Source: JAYGED01 sp046582565 (GTDB lineage: Bacteria; Pseudomonadota; Alphaproteobacteria; JAAXGF01). From it: 17,364 nucleotides of DNA. The position numbers were made by a program, and so were the translations under genes. Positions 1-6,846 of the stretch are shown in pieces. Positions within the stretch are counted from its first letter, which is position 1. The number at the start of each line of letters is the position of its first letter. The stretch spans positions 1 through 17,364 of the forward strand of contig JAYGED010000070.1 in the NCBI GenBank assembly GCA_046582565.1. Direction: 5' to 3'. Below the pieces are notes generated by a model. That model saw only the letters and a list, made by a program, of their open reading frames with translations. It was not told the DNA's origin and made no database searches.

Positions 1-99
1 TTCAGCAGCTGACCGGGCTGATGCGCCTGCGACAAAGTGCTGAATCAGAGCTTGCTGAATACTTGCCGAAAGCCTGCTTTTGCGTCTCTTGCTAACCAT
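1..99 (-). CDS. IS1595-family transposase, N-terminal fragment cut by the window edge
   Basis: Reading the minus strand from an ATG at 99 gives 33 residues open to the window edge. They contain KSRLSASIQQALIQHF followed by VAGASARSAAE, which matches the N-terminal pattern of IS1595/IS1016 transposases (KSRLS...LI..FVAG.TAR.AAE, a helix-turn-helix-like DNA-binding start). The catalytic DDE/DDN region would lie outside the window. The start is not backed by a good ribosome binding site; an AAGGAA stretch sits about 20 bases upstream. Whether the element is intact or a remnant cannot be told from here. Confidence 0.78.
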   Translation of the reverse strand, partial: MVSKRRKSRLSASIQQALIQHFVAGASARSAAE

Positions 100-139
100 C
101 TGACATTCATATGGAAAATTCCTTATCTATGTCAGCCCC
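1..139 (-). mobile_element. IS1595-family insertion sequence, one end only
   Basis: The minus strand carries the first 33 codons of an IS1595/IS1016-type transposase. About 14 bases beyond that coding start lies a presumed terminal inverted repeat, reading GGGGCTGACATAGATAAGG inward from about position 139. Family knowledge: IS1595 elements are roughly 0.7-1.1 kb, have short terminal repeats beginning with G residues, and duplicate about 8 bp of AT-rich target. If the end is at 139, the flanking duplication would be TTGATTTA (140-147). The other end is outside the window, so neither the repeat pair nor the duplication can be confirmed. Confidence 0.75.
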
Positions 140-500
140 TTGATTTAAATCAGATTGCCGGCAAAACCCCATGAGTAGATTTCTGGCGTGTCAGGTTTAA
201 ACCACTGCGACAATTTTATCACAGAATTACCGGAAATTCTGCCTTTACCAATTTCCTCATTGTAGCGTCACGGTATAGACTATGGTAGATGGGTAGTTCG
301 TCGGATGGGCCGCGACAATGATGGCGATGTTGGGTCCTGAGTTGCATGCGACCGGTGTTATGTAAAATTTGTAATTGCTGGTGCATTCAGGTGGAGTTAC
401 GTCATAGGCGAAGGGACGCTCAAGGCAATGAATTGGCCCACGTCGCGGGAAATGTCGACTGGAGTCCAGGCTTAACCGTTCAAGACGGATATTGTTTTTC
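140..500. other. Gene-poor, AT-richer stretch between the insertion sequence and mlaA
   Basis: No recognised gene is present. Visible are a 10-bp palindrome GGTTTAAACC (194-203), a small inverted repeat AGAATT/AATTCT (223-240), and a minus-strand reading frame ending at 257 (listed separately). Plus-strand frames are broken by frequent stops. The mlaA promoter presumably lies here, but I could not pick out convincing -35/-10 boxes. Confidence 0.5.
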
Positions 501-502
501 AT
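257..502 (-). CDS. Unrecognised small ORF, possible gene remnant
   Basis: From an ATG at 502 the frame encodes 81 residues and stops at 257. The frame stays open further upstream, but only antisense to mlaA, so the longer version is unlikely. The C-terminal half (two cysteines, then a beta-prone stretch ending IVYTVTLQ) resembles the tail of a secreted or pilin-like protein more than random sequence, but I do not recognise a family. Its start overlaps the mlaA start region on the other strand. It may be the surviving 3' end of a gene broken near the insertion sequence, or simply noise. Confidence 0.2.
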   Translation of the reverse strand: MKNNIRLERLSLDSSRHFPRRGPIHCLERPFAYDVTPPECTSNYKFYITPVACNSGPNIAIIVAAHPTNYPSTIVYTVTLQ

Positions 503-1307
503 GACCAATATTTTCCACCTCAAAACTCGATATTTCAGCGCCCGCGCGCTCGGTCCCCTGCTTGCTGTCCTGATGACCGCGGCTTGCGCAACGCCGTCGA
601 TGAACGGCGCCGCGGATGAAGTTGTAAACGATCCGCTTGAGCCGATGAATCGGGCTATCTTCTCCTTCAATCAGTTCGCCGAAGGGCTTCTCTTCAAGCC
701 CCTGGCGATGCTCTATCGCGACGTGCTGCCGCCGGGGCTTCAGGACGCCGTGGGCGGTATTTTGGAGACCCTGCACACCCCGGTCATCCTGGCCAATGAT
801 CTATTGCAGGGGGAGCCTGAGAGGGCAGCCGAAACCCTGGGCCGGTTCTTCATCAACGGCACTTTGGGTCTCGGCGGTATATTCGATGTCGCAGCTGAAT
901 TTGACATGCCCGGTCATAGCGAGGATTTCGGCCAGACCCTTGCCGTATGGGGTTTGGGTGAAGGCATGTATTTGGTTCTGCCGCTGCTGGGCCCGTCGAG
1001 CGTGCGCGACAGCATCGGCCTTGGAGTCGACGCCTTCCTCGATCCGCTCACCTATTACACCAGCTTCGGAGAACGGGTCGGCCGCTCCGCGGCCCGCGGC
1101 ATCGACGAACTCTCGGGCGTTGTCGATTCCCTCGACGAGATCGAGCGCACCTCGCTGGACTTCTATGCCACCCTGCGCAGCCTGTACCGCCAGCAGCGCG
1201 ACGATCAATTTCGCAATGGCGCAGCACCTCCCGTGGTGCCCATACCGAGTATATCATTCGAAGACTTCGACTCCCTGGACGAAGATCAATTATTCCAGGT
1301 TAATTGA
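501..1307 (+). CDS. mlaA: MlaA (VacJ) outer-membrane phospholipid-trafficking lipoprotein
   Basis: MlaA sits in the inner leaflet of the outer membrane and removes misplaced phospholipids, passing them to the periplasmic carrier MlaC. The 268-residue product begins with a basic segment and a hydrophobic stretch ending in MTAAC, a lipobox-like site with Cys29. The mature part shows the family hallmarks DPLEPMNRAIFSFN, a GRFFINGTLGLGGIFDVA block, the EDFGQTLAVWG motif and YLVLPLLGPSSVRD. Length and order of motifs fit VacJ/MlaA. A TTG at 492 would add three residues; the ATG at 501 is preferred. The stop abuts the mlaC start with no gap, indicating co-transcription and translational coupling. 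The usual partners mlaF, mlaE and mlaD are not in this window. Confidence 0.93.
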   Translation: MTNIFHLKTRYFSARALGPLLAVLMTAACATPSMNGAADEVVNDPLEPMNRAIFSFNQFAEGLLFKPLAMLYRDVLPPGLQDAVGGILETLHTPVILANDLLQGEPERAAETLGRFFINGTLGLGGIFDVAAEFDMPGHSEDFGQTLAVWGLGEGMYLVLPLLGPSSVRDSIGLGVDAFLDPLTYYTSFGERVGRSAARGIDELSGVVDSLDEIERTSLDFYATLRSLYRQQRDDQFRNGAAPPVVPIPSISFEDFDSLDEDQLFQVN

Positions 1308-1958
1308 ATGCCAGCTCTGGGATTTAGCCGGCCTTCCTTGGATTGCAGCCGGATAATCAGGTTCGTTCCTGCCCTCTTTCTTTTGTTTAGTGCCGCCTCT
1401 TGGGACGGTGTTTTACCGTCGGCCCAGGCGGCATCGACGGACGCTTCCAGAAAATTTGTGCAGCAGCTCGGGGATCGAACAATCGAGGTGCTGTCCAACG
1501 AAAGCTACTCAGATGCGGATCGTATGGACCATTACCGTGCGTTGCTGCAGGAAGGCTTCGCGGTTGATACCATCGGGCGGTTTGCGCTCGGGCGCTATTG
1601 GCGCGCGGCGACGGCGGCACTTCGTGAGGAATATCTTTTTCTGTTTCAAGAATTCGTGTTGGACATCTATTCCAAGAGGCTGGACGGCTTCTCCGGTAAG
1701 AGCTTCACCATCATCAAGTCGAAGGCTATCGATGAGACCGACACCATTGTCAGCACCGAACTCAGCGGTGAGGGCAACCCGCCGATCCGGGTCGATTATC
1801 GGGTCCGCGAGCATGACGGCAAGCTTCTGGTTGTCGATATCCTGGTCGAGGGGATCAGCCTGATCGTGACCCAACGTTCGGAATTCGCCTCGATTATCCA
1901 TCGCGACGGTCTCGAAGGCCTGCTCGAAAAGCTGCGCCAGTATACAAAAGCCAACTAA
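1308..1958 (+). CDS. mlaC: MlaC/Ttg2D-family periplasmic phospholipid-binding protein
   Basis: The product has 216 residues. An N-terminal hydrophobic stretch (residues about 18-30) ends in a plausible signal-peptidase I site after AQA (residue 41), so the protein is probably exported to the periplasm. The mature part matches the MlaC/Tgt2 family: FVQQLGDRTIEVL near the start, a GFAVDTIGRFALGRYWR segment, YLFLFQEFVLDIYSKRL, then the beta-sheet part including VDYRVRE and KLLVVDILVEGISLIVTQRSEF. Family role: shuttling phospholipid between the MlaA complex and the inner-membrane MlaFED transporter. It begins directly after the mlaA stop, and the next gene follows after about 36 bases on the same strand. 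Confidence 0.93.
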   Translation: MPALGFSRPSLDCSRIIRFVPALFLLFSAASWDGVLPSAQAASTDASRKFVQQLGDRTIEVLSNESYSDADRMDHYRALLQEGFAVDTIGRFALGRYWRAATAALREEYLFLFQEFVLDIYSKRLDGFSGKSFTIIKSKAIDETDTIVSTELSGEGNPPIRVDYRVREHDGKLLVVDILVEGISLIVTQRSEFASIIHRDGLEGLLEKLRQYTKAN

Positions 1959-1994
1959 GTACCGACCAACATCCCTGGCAATGGGAAGAACGTG

Positions 1995-3593
1995 ATGCTG
2001 GCGCCCGATGCAAAATCGGAACAGACCCTCGGCAAGGTACTAGCCGATCGGGCCGCTCGCCTCGGCGACAAACCCTTCATCGTCACCGATCATGCAAGCC
2101 ATTCCTACGCCGAGATCGATGCCTGGTCGAACCGCCTGGCCAACGGCCTTGCGGCGCTCGGCATCGCGCCCGGCGAAACCGTACTGGTGATGCTGACCAA
2201 CACCGTCGAATTCGTCGCCCTGTGGTGCGGACTCGGCAAGCTGGGCGCCATCGAAGTACCGGTCAACACCGCCTATCGGGGCGATATCTTCGCCCATGTG
2301 ATCAACAACTCCGGCGCCACCACAATGGTCGTCGAAGCGCGGTTTCTCGAGCGCCTGGCCGAAGTCGCACCCCGGCTCGAAACCCTGGAGCGTTTGATCG
2401 TCACGGGCGAGAGCAAAATTGAAAGCCTCGGCAAGCGTTTCGAGATCGCCGGCTGGGATGTCATGGAGGTCGACAACGAGACGCCCATCGCCGACGGGCC
2501 GCGCCATCTCGACCTCAAGGCGGTGATGTACACCGCGGGCACCACCGGGTTGTCGAAGGGCGTCATGATCACCCACAGCCACGCCTACAACTACGCCGCC
2601 TGCGGTCCCGACCTGCTTGAGTTGGGCGCGGATGACATTTACTACGCGCCGCTGCCGCTGTTCCACATCGCCGGCCAGTGGGCGGTGGTCTATGCCGCCA
2701 TGATCGCCGGCGCCAGCGCCGTGCTGACCGACCGGTTCAGCATCGAGGCTTTTTGGGATGACGTGCGCCGGCACGGCGCGACCGCGACCTTCCTGCTGGG
2801 CGCCATGGCCAATTTCCTCTACCGCCAGGAGCCGCGCGGCGCTGACGCCGACAATCCGCTGAAGAAAGCGCTTATCGTTCCGCTGTTTCCTGAAATCGAG
2901 GATTTCAAGCGGCGCTTCGACTGCCAAGTCACCACCACCTACGGCTCGACCGAGGTCGGCGTGCCGGTGACAGCCAGCTTCGACCTGCCCAATGCGCGCG
3001 TCTGCGGCCGCGTCAAGGACGAGCTGTTCGAGGTCCGCCTTGTCGATGAGGACGACGAAGAGGTGCCGGTGGGAACGGTCGGCGAGCTGGTGGTCCGGCC
3101 CCGGGAGCCCTGGCTGGTCATGGCCGGCTACTGGCGCGATCCGGAGCAGACCGAGGTGGCCTGGCGCAATCTCTGGCTCCATTCAGGCGATACAATGTAC
3201 CGTGATGAGGACGGCTGGCTATACTTCTCCGACCGATTGGCGGACTGCATCCGGCGGCGCGGCGAAAATATCTCCTCCCTGGAGGTCGAGAATCAGCTCT
3301 ATGCCCACGATGCGGTGTTCGAATGCGCCGTCTTCGGCGTGCCGTCGGAGCATACCGAGGAGGACGTCATGGCGACCCTGGTTCTCAAACCGGGCGCCGG
3401 TCTTGAACCCGCCGACTTAATCGCCTTCCTCAAGCCGCGCATGCCATCCTTCATGGTGCCGCGCTATGTCAACATCATCGACGCCCTGTCCAAGACACCG
3501 ACCGGCAAGATCCAGAAAACGGATCTGCGCGCCCAGGGCGTCACGCCAACCACCTGGGACCGCGAAGCCGGCAAGACACGCCGCTCATCCTGA
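1995..3593 (+). CDS. ATP-dependent acyl-CoA ligase (AMP-forming, ANL superfamily)
   Basis: This class activates a carboxylic acid with ATP to an acyl-adenylate, then transfers it to coenzyme A. From the ATG at 1995 the protein has 532 residues (a GTG at 1992 adds one); GGGAAGAA at 1983-1990 is a well-placed ribosome binding site. Numbered with the GTG as residue 1, the motifs are: P-loop YTAGTTGLSKG (180-190, with Ser where most members have Pro), TYGSTE (316-321), LHSGD (396-400), YFSDRLADCIRRRGENIS (411-428), and the lysine of the SKTPTGKIQK motif (K506). The pattern resembles the CaiC-like carnitine/medium-chain ligase group, but the substrate cannot be read from sequence. The next gene, an enoyl-CoA hydratase-like enzyme, starts 26 bases downstream, suggesting a joint acyl-CoA pathway. 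Confidence 0.88.
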   Translation: MLAPDAKSEQTLGKVLADRAARLGDKPFIVTDHASHSYAEIDAWSNRLANGLAALGIAPGETVLVMLTNTVEFVALWCGLGKLGAIEVPVNTAYRGDIFAHVINNSGATTMVVEARFLERLAEVAPRLETLERLIVTGESKIESLGKRFEIAGWDVMEVDNETPIADGPRHLDLKAVMYTAGTTGLSKGVMITHSHAYNYAACGPDLLELGADDIYYAPLPLFHIAGQWAVVYAAMIAGASAVLTDRFSIEAFWDDVRRHGATATFLLGAMANFLYRQEPRGADADNPLKKALIVPLFPEIEDFKRRFDCQVTTTYGSTEVGVPVTASFDLPNARVCGRVKDELFEVRLVDEDDEEVPVGTVGELVVRPREPWLVMAGYWRDPEQTEVAWRNLWLHSGDTMYRDEDGWLYFSDRLADCIRRRGENISSLEVENQLYAHDAVFECAVFGVPSEHTEEDVMATLVLKPGAGLEPADLIAFLKPRMPSFMVPRYVNIIDALSKTPTGKIQKTDLRAQGVTPTTWDREAGKTRRSS

Positions 3594-3619
3594 TCCCTCA
3601 ATCAAAAAGGACTACACAC

Positions 3620-4420
3620 ATGGGGCAAATCCGCACCAAGATCGATGGCCATATCGCCTGGCTACTGTTCGACCGGCCCGACAAGCTCAACGCCATGACC
3701 ATCGATTCCTGGCGCGAGATGGGCGAGGCGCTGACCGCACTCGGCAAGGAGTCCGAGGTTCGCGTCCTGATCCTCGCCGGCGAAGGCCGCGCCTTTCTGG
3801 CCGGCCACGACGTCAATGAGATGCGCGAGCACAGCCGCGCCTTCGCCGCCGGCACCTACAAGCCGGCCGATCTGCACGAAGGCCAGAAGATGCTGCAGGA
3901 GACCACCCGGCTGATCCGCAAGCTGCGCTTCCCGGTGATCGCCGCGGTGCACGGTTTCGCAGTGGGCGCCGGCTGCGAGGTCACGGTCGCCTGCGATCTG
4001 GTGGTCGCCGCCGAGGGCGCCAAGTTCGGCTTTCCCGAGGTCAACGTCGGCGTCACCATCACCAACGGCGGCACCTTCCTACTGCCCCGCAAGATCGGCC
4101 TGGCCCGCGCCCGTGAGATGGCCTACACCGGCGAGTTCATCGACGCCGAAGAGGCGCTGGCCATGGGGCTGGTCAACCGCGTGGTGCCTGAGGACCGGCT
4201 GCGCGACGAGGCCGAGGCCCTGGCCCGGCGCATCGCCAGCCGGGCGCCCATGGCGGTGCAGCTTCATAAGACGATGATCGATCGCGGCCTCGAGGCGACG
4301 CTCGAGACCATGCTCGCCTTCGAGACCGAGGCCCTGGTGATGACCGCCGTGACCGACGACCATATCGAGGGCGTCAACGCCTTCTTTGAAAAGCGCGAGC
4401 CGGATTTCAAGGGCGTTTAG
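3620..4420 (+). CDS. Enoyl-CoA hydratase/isomerase (crotonase) family protein
   Basis: Crotonase-fold enzymes bind acyl-CoA thioesters and stabilise an enolate in an oxyanion hole; hydratases add water across the 2,3 double bond. The 266-residue product has a DRPDKLNAM start, the first oxyanion-hole segment FLAGHDV (residues 59-65) and the second, HGFAVGAGCE (111-120). Glu120 and Glu140 (in GFPE) are 20 residues apart, as are the two catalytic glutamates of rat mitochondrial hydratase (144 and 164), so true hydratase activity is plausible. The C-terminus EKREPDFKG is typical. The gene follows the acyl-CoA ligase by 26 bases with an AAGGAC ribosome binding site and probably shares its transcript. 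The natural substrate is unknown. Confidence 0.9.
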   Translation: MGQIRTKIDGHIAWLLFDRPDKLNAMTIDSWREMGEALTALGKESEVRVLILAGEGRAFLAGHDVNEMREHSRAFAAGTYKPADLHEGQKMLQETTRLIRKLRFPVIAAVHGFAVGAGCEVTVACDLVVAAEGAKFGFPEVNVGVTITNGGTFLLPRKIGLARAREMAYTGEFIDAEEALAMGLVNRVVPEDRLRDEAEALARRIASRAPMAVQLHKTMIDRGLEATLETMLAFETEALVMTAVTDDHIEGVNAFFEKREPDFKGV

Positions 4421-4424
4421 GGAA

Positions 4425-4452
4425 GACTCTAGGGCCGCGACTCTAGGGTCGT
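4425..4452. repeat. 14-bp imperfect tandem repeat across the ettA stop codon
   Basis: GACTCTAGGGCCGC (4425-4438) is followed by GACTCTAGGGTCGT (4439-4452), 12 of 14 matching. The second copy contains the ettA stop codon (CTA on the plus strand at 4443-4445). It fills the short gap between two convergent genes, where no clear hairpin terminator is visible. Confidence 0.7.
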
Positions 4453-6125
4453 GACAGTGGCTTGTAATGGATTCGGTGGGGCTGGTCGGCTTCCGCACCC
4501 AGGCGGGCGCGGCGATCCGCCTCATAGTCCGAATAGCCGCCCTCGAACCAGACCTGTTTGCTGTCGTCCTCGAAGGCGATGATATGGGTAGCGATGCGGT
4601 CGAGAAACCAGCGGTCATGGCTGATGACGATGGCGCAGCCGCCGAAATCGAGCAGGGCGTCCTCTAGGGCGCGCAGGGTATCCACGTCGAGATCGTTGGT
4701 CGGCTCATCGAGCAGCAGCAAATTCGCACCGGATTTTAGAATCTTGGCAAGATGCACGCGGTTGCGCTCACCGCCGGACAACTGGCCGGTCTTCTTCTGT
4801 TGATCGGCGCCCTTGAAGTTGAAGGATGCACAATAGGCGCGCGCCGCGACTTTCCGCTTGCCCAGGTCGATCTCGTCGAGGCCGCCTGAAATCTCCTCCC
4901 ACACCGCCTTGGTCGGGTCGAGGGAATCGCGCGACTGATCCACATAGCCGAGCTTGACCGTATCGCCGATCACCAGGGAGCCCGAGTCGGCGGTCTCGCG
5001 CCCGGCAATCATGTTGAACAGGGTGGTCTTGCCGGCGCCGTTAGGCCCGATCACCCCGACGATGCCGCCGGGCGGCAGGCGGAACGAAAAATCGTCGATC
5101 AACAGCGTCTCGCCGTAGGCCTTGCGCAAGCCTTCGGCGACGATCACCTGATCGCCGAGCCGGGGCCCGGCCGGGATGACGATCTGCGCGCTGTCGAAGG
5201 CGCGGTCTTTGCTGTCGTCGAGCAAGCGCTCATAGGCCGAGACCCGGGCCTTGTTCTTGGAGCGCCGCGCACTGGGTGATGCGCGAATCCATTCCAGCTC
5301 ATGCTCGAGGGTGCGCTGGCGCGCCTTATCCTGTCTCTCCTCCAGGGCGAGGCGCTGGCTCTTCTGCTCGAGCCAGGACGAGTAGTTGCCCTCCCAGGGG
5401 ATGCCCTGGCCGCGATCGAGCTCAAGAATCCATCCCGCCACATTGTCGAGGAAATAGCGATCGTGGGTGACCGCCATGACGGTGCCCGGATAGTCATGCA
5501 GAAAACGCTCCAGCCAGGCCACGGATTCCGCATCGAGGTGGTTGGTCGGCTCATCGAGCAACAATAGGTCGGGTGACTCAAGCAGCAGCCGGCACAAGGC
5601 AACCCGGCGGCGCTCACCGCCCGACAGGGTGGTCACATCACTATCGCCCGGCGGGCAGCGCAGGGCGTCCATGGCGACTTCGACGGTGCGCCCCAGATTC
5701 CAGGCATCGGCGGCGTCGATCTTCTCCTGAAGCTTACCCTGTTCGGCGAGCAGGGCGTCCATCTCGCCCTCGTCCATCTCTTCGGCGAAGCGCTGCGAAA
5801 TAGCATCGAAGCGGTCGAGCAGCGCCTTGGTCTCGCCAACCCCCTGCATGACGTTTTCGAGCACGCTGAGCTCGGCATCGAGTTCTGGCTCCTGGGCGAG
5901 ATAGCCTACCCTTACGCCCTCGGCGGCCCAGGCTTCGCCGCTGACATCGGTCTCGATGCCGGCCATCACCTTGAGCAGGGTCGATTTGCCGGCGCCGTTG
6001 AGGCCGAGCACGCCGATCTTGGCGCCCGGCAGGAAGGCCAGGGTGATATTTTTCAGGACCTGGCGGCCGCCGGGATACAGCTTGTTGAGCTGCCGCATGA
6101 CATAGATGTATTGATACGCGGCCAT
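4443..6125 (-). CDS. ettA: EttA, energy-dependent translational throttle (ABC-F ATPase)
   Basis: ABC-F proteins lack membrane segments; EttA binds the ribosomal E site and gates the first elongation steps according to ATP/ADP levels. The 560-residue product has two nucleotide-binding domains: Walker A GLNGAGKST, signature LSGGERRRVALCR and Walker B LLLLDEPTNHLD in the first; GPNGAGKTT, LSGGERNRVHLAK and LLLLDEPTNDLD in the second. The EttA-specific GIPWEGNYSSWLEQK segment begins the linker, and a long helical arm insertion (EMDEGEMDALLAEQGKLQEK region) sits in domain 1. The ATG at 6125 is chosen because AGGTGGAG lies six bases upstream; a longer frame from a GTG at 6137 would overlap that site. 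It is divergent from the NTF2-like gene and convergent to the hydratase gene. Confidence 0.95.
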   Translation of the reverse strand: MAAYQYIYVMRQLNKLYPGGRQVLKNITLAFLPGAKIGVLGLNGAGKSTLLKVMAGIETDVSGEAWAAEGVRVGYLAQEPELDAELSVLENVMQGVGETKALLDRFDAISQRFAEEMDEGEMDALLAEQGKLQEKIDAADAWNLGRTVEVAMDALRCPPGDSDVTTLSGGERRRVALCRLLLESPDLLLLDEPTNHLDAESVAWLERFLHDYPGTVMAVTHDRYFLDNVAGWILELDRGQGIPWEGNYSSWLEQKSQRLALEERQDKARQRTLEHELEWIRASPSARRSKNKARVSAYERLLDDSKDRAFDSAQIVIPAGPRLGDQVIVAEGLRKAYGETLLIDDFSFRLPPGGIVGVIGPNGAGKTTLFNMIAGRETADSGSLVIGDTVKLGYVDQSRDSLDPTKAVWEEISGGLDEIDLGKRKVAARAYCASFNFKGADQQKKTGQLSGGERNRVHLAKILKSGANLLLLDEPTNDLDVDTLRALEDALLDFGGCAIVISHDRWFLDRIATHIIAFEDDSKQVWFEGGYSDYEADRRARLGAEADQPHRIHYKPLSRP

Positions 6126-6131
6126 GGCCGG

Positions 6132-6139
6132 CTCCACCT
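6132..6139 (-). promoter_or_regulatory. Ribosome binding site deciding the ettA start
   Basis: The minus strand reads AGGTGGAG, then six bases, then ATG (6125). This near-perfect site contains the alternative upstream GTG (6137-6135), which therefore is unlikely to be used. Confidence 0.8.
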
Positions 6140-6235
6140 GAAATAAAAGGAGCGTCCTTGTAACGCAACTGCCGCTCTACCACTAGATCAATAGGGCGGG
6201 TGGATTTAAGATCATTTTTTTGAGAGCCATTCTGC

Positions 6236-6592
6236 ATGACACCCGAACAGCTGGTGACGCAATTCTGGAAAGCCTTCGACGAGGCGCGGTTTGAGGATGT
6301 CCGCCCCCTGCTGGCCGAGGGCTTCTTCGCCGAGTGGCCGCAAACCGGCGAGGTGATACGCGGCGCCGACAACCTAATCCAGCTCAATTCAAATTATCCC
6401 GGCCGCTGGCGTTGCCACTTGCGGGAAATCCTGAGCCAGGGTGATCGCCTGGCCTTCCTCTCGCCCCAGCTCGTTCGTCGGATCCTCGATGGTGAACAGC
6501 CAGTTGGCGTCACGGTGAAGACGCTCACCCGTGAGCATGACCTGCCACTCTTATGGCAAGAGCAGGAAACCCTCGTCGCATCTTTCCGATAG
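6236..6592 (+). CDS. NTF2/SnoaL-like small protein
   Basis: The 118-residue product begins like SnoaL-type members of the NTF2 superfamily: MTPEQLVTQFWKAFDEARFE, then LLAEGFFAEWPQTGEVIRGADN, then NYPGRW, in the usual order and spacing. These cone-shaped folds serve as isomerases, hydrolases or mere binding domains; no activity can be assigned. The second half (from about residue 68) fits the family poorly and the tail ending WQEQETLVASFR lacks the usual aromatic-rich, beta-strand end, so the gene may be diverged or damaged. A weak GAGAG lies about 10 bases before the ATG. It is transcribed away from ettA and ends about 95 bases before a hairpin. Confidence 0.7.
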   Translation: MTPEQLVTQFWKAFDEARFEDVRPLLAEGFFAEWPQTGEVIRGADNLIQLNSNYPGRWRCHLREILSQGDRLAFLSPQLVRRILDGEQPVGVTVKTLTREHDLPLLWQEQETLVASFR

Positions 6593-6681
6593 AGAGTTGT
6601 CCTAGAAATCGCATCCAGAGACTATGGGCCGTTCCGGCCCTGGCTGCTCCAAACAATCGTCTCCAGGACAACCTCGGCCCG

Positions 6682-6707
6682 CCAAAGCCCGCGGAACCGC
6701 GGGGTTT
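6682..6707 (-). terminator. Hairpin terminator after the tRNA gene
   Basis: Arms CCCGCG (6688-6693) and CGCGGG (6698-6703) enclose a four-base loop. On the minus strand AGAAA precedes the hairpin and CTTTGG follows it, about 45 bases after the tRNA 3' end. On the plus strand it is followed by GTTTCT, so it may also end the transcript of the NTF2-like gene. Confidence 0.6.
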
Positions 6708-6748
6708 CTCGCCTAAGGCTCTGGCATTTCGGGAAATCGCAGACGGAA

Positions 6749-6824
6749 TGGTGGGCCCGGCAGGATTCGAACCTGCGACAACACCGTTATGAGCGGTGGG
6801 TTCTGACCGCTGAACTACGGGCCC
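6749..6824 (-). tRNA. tRNA with CAU anticodon (tRNA-Met by anticodon; tRNA-Ile2 is a serious alternative)
   Basis: All 76 bases fold as a cloverleaf: acceptor GGGCCCG/CGGGCCC, D stem GTTC/GAAC, anticodon stem CACCG/CGGTG with loop CTCATAA (anticodon CAT), T stem GCAGG/CCTGC with loop TTCGAAT, discriminator A and encoded CCA. G1-C72 pairing and the lack of three G-C pairs in the anticodon stem exclude the initiator. C4-G69 and C5-G68 are features that TilS uses in E. coli to recognise tRNA-Ile2, whose CAU is lysidine-modified to read AUA; elongator tRNA-Met normally lacks them. The D stem shows GTTC/GAAC instead of the common GCTC/GAGC, a compensated change. It lies 22 bases after the RNase Z-like gene on the same strand. 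Confidence 0.95.
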
Positions 6825-6846
6825 GCCGGGACCATACCTCAAGGCG

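Noticed and set aside
3..95. Plus-strand partial frame ending in a TAA at 93-95, as a gene tail
   Set aside because: The minus strand over the same bases matches an IS1595 transposase start, which explains the sequence better.
6420..6531. Minus-strand frame with a protein-like stretch (about 36 residues beginning MLTGERLHRDANWLF)
   Set aside because: It is short, opposite the NTF2-like gene, and I recognise no family; most likely a shadow frame.
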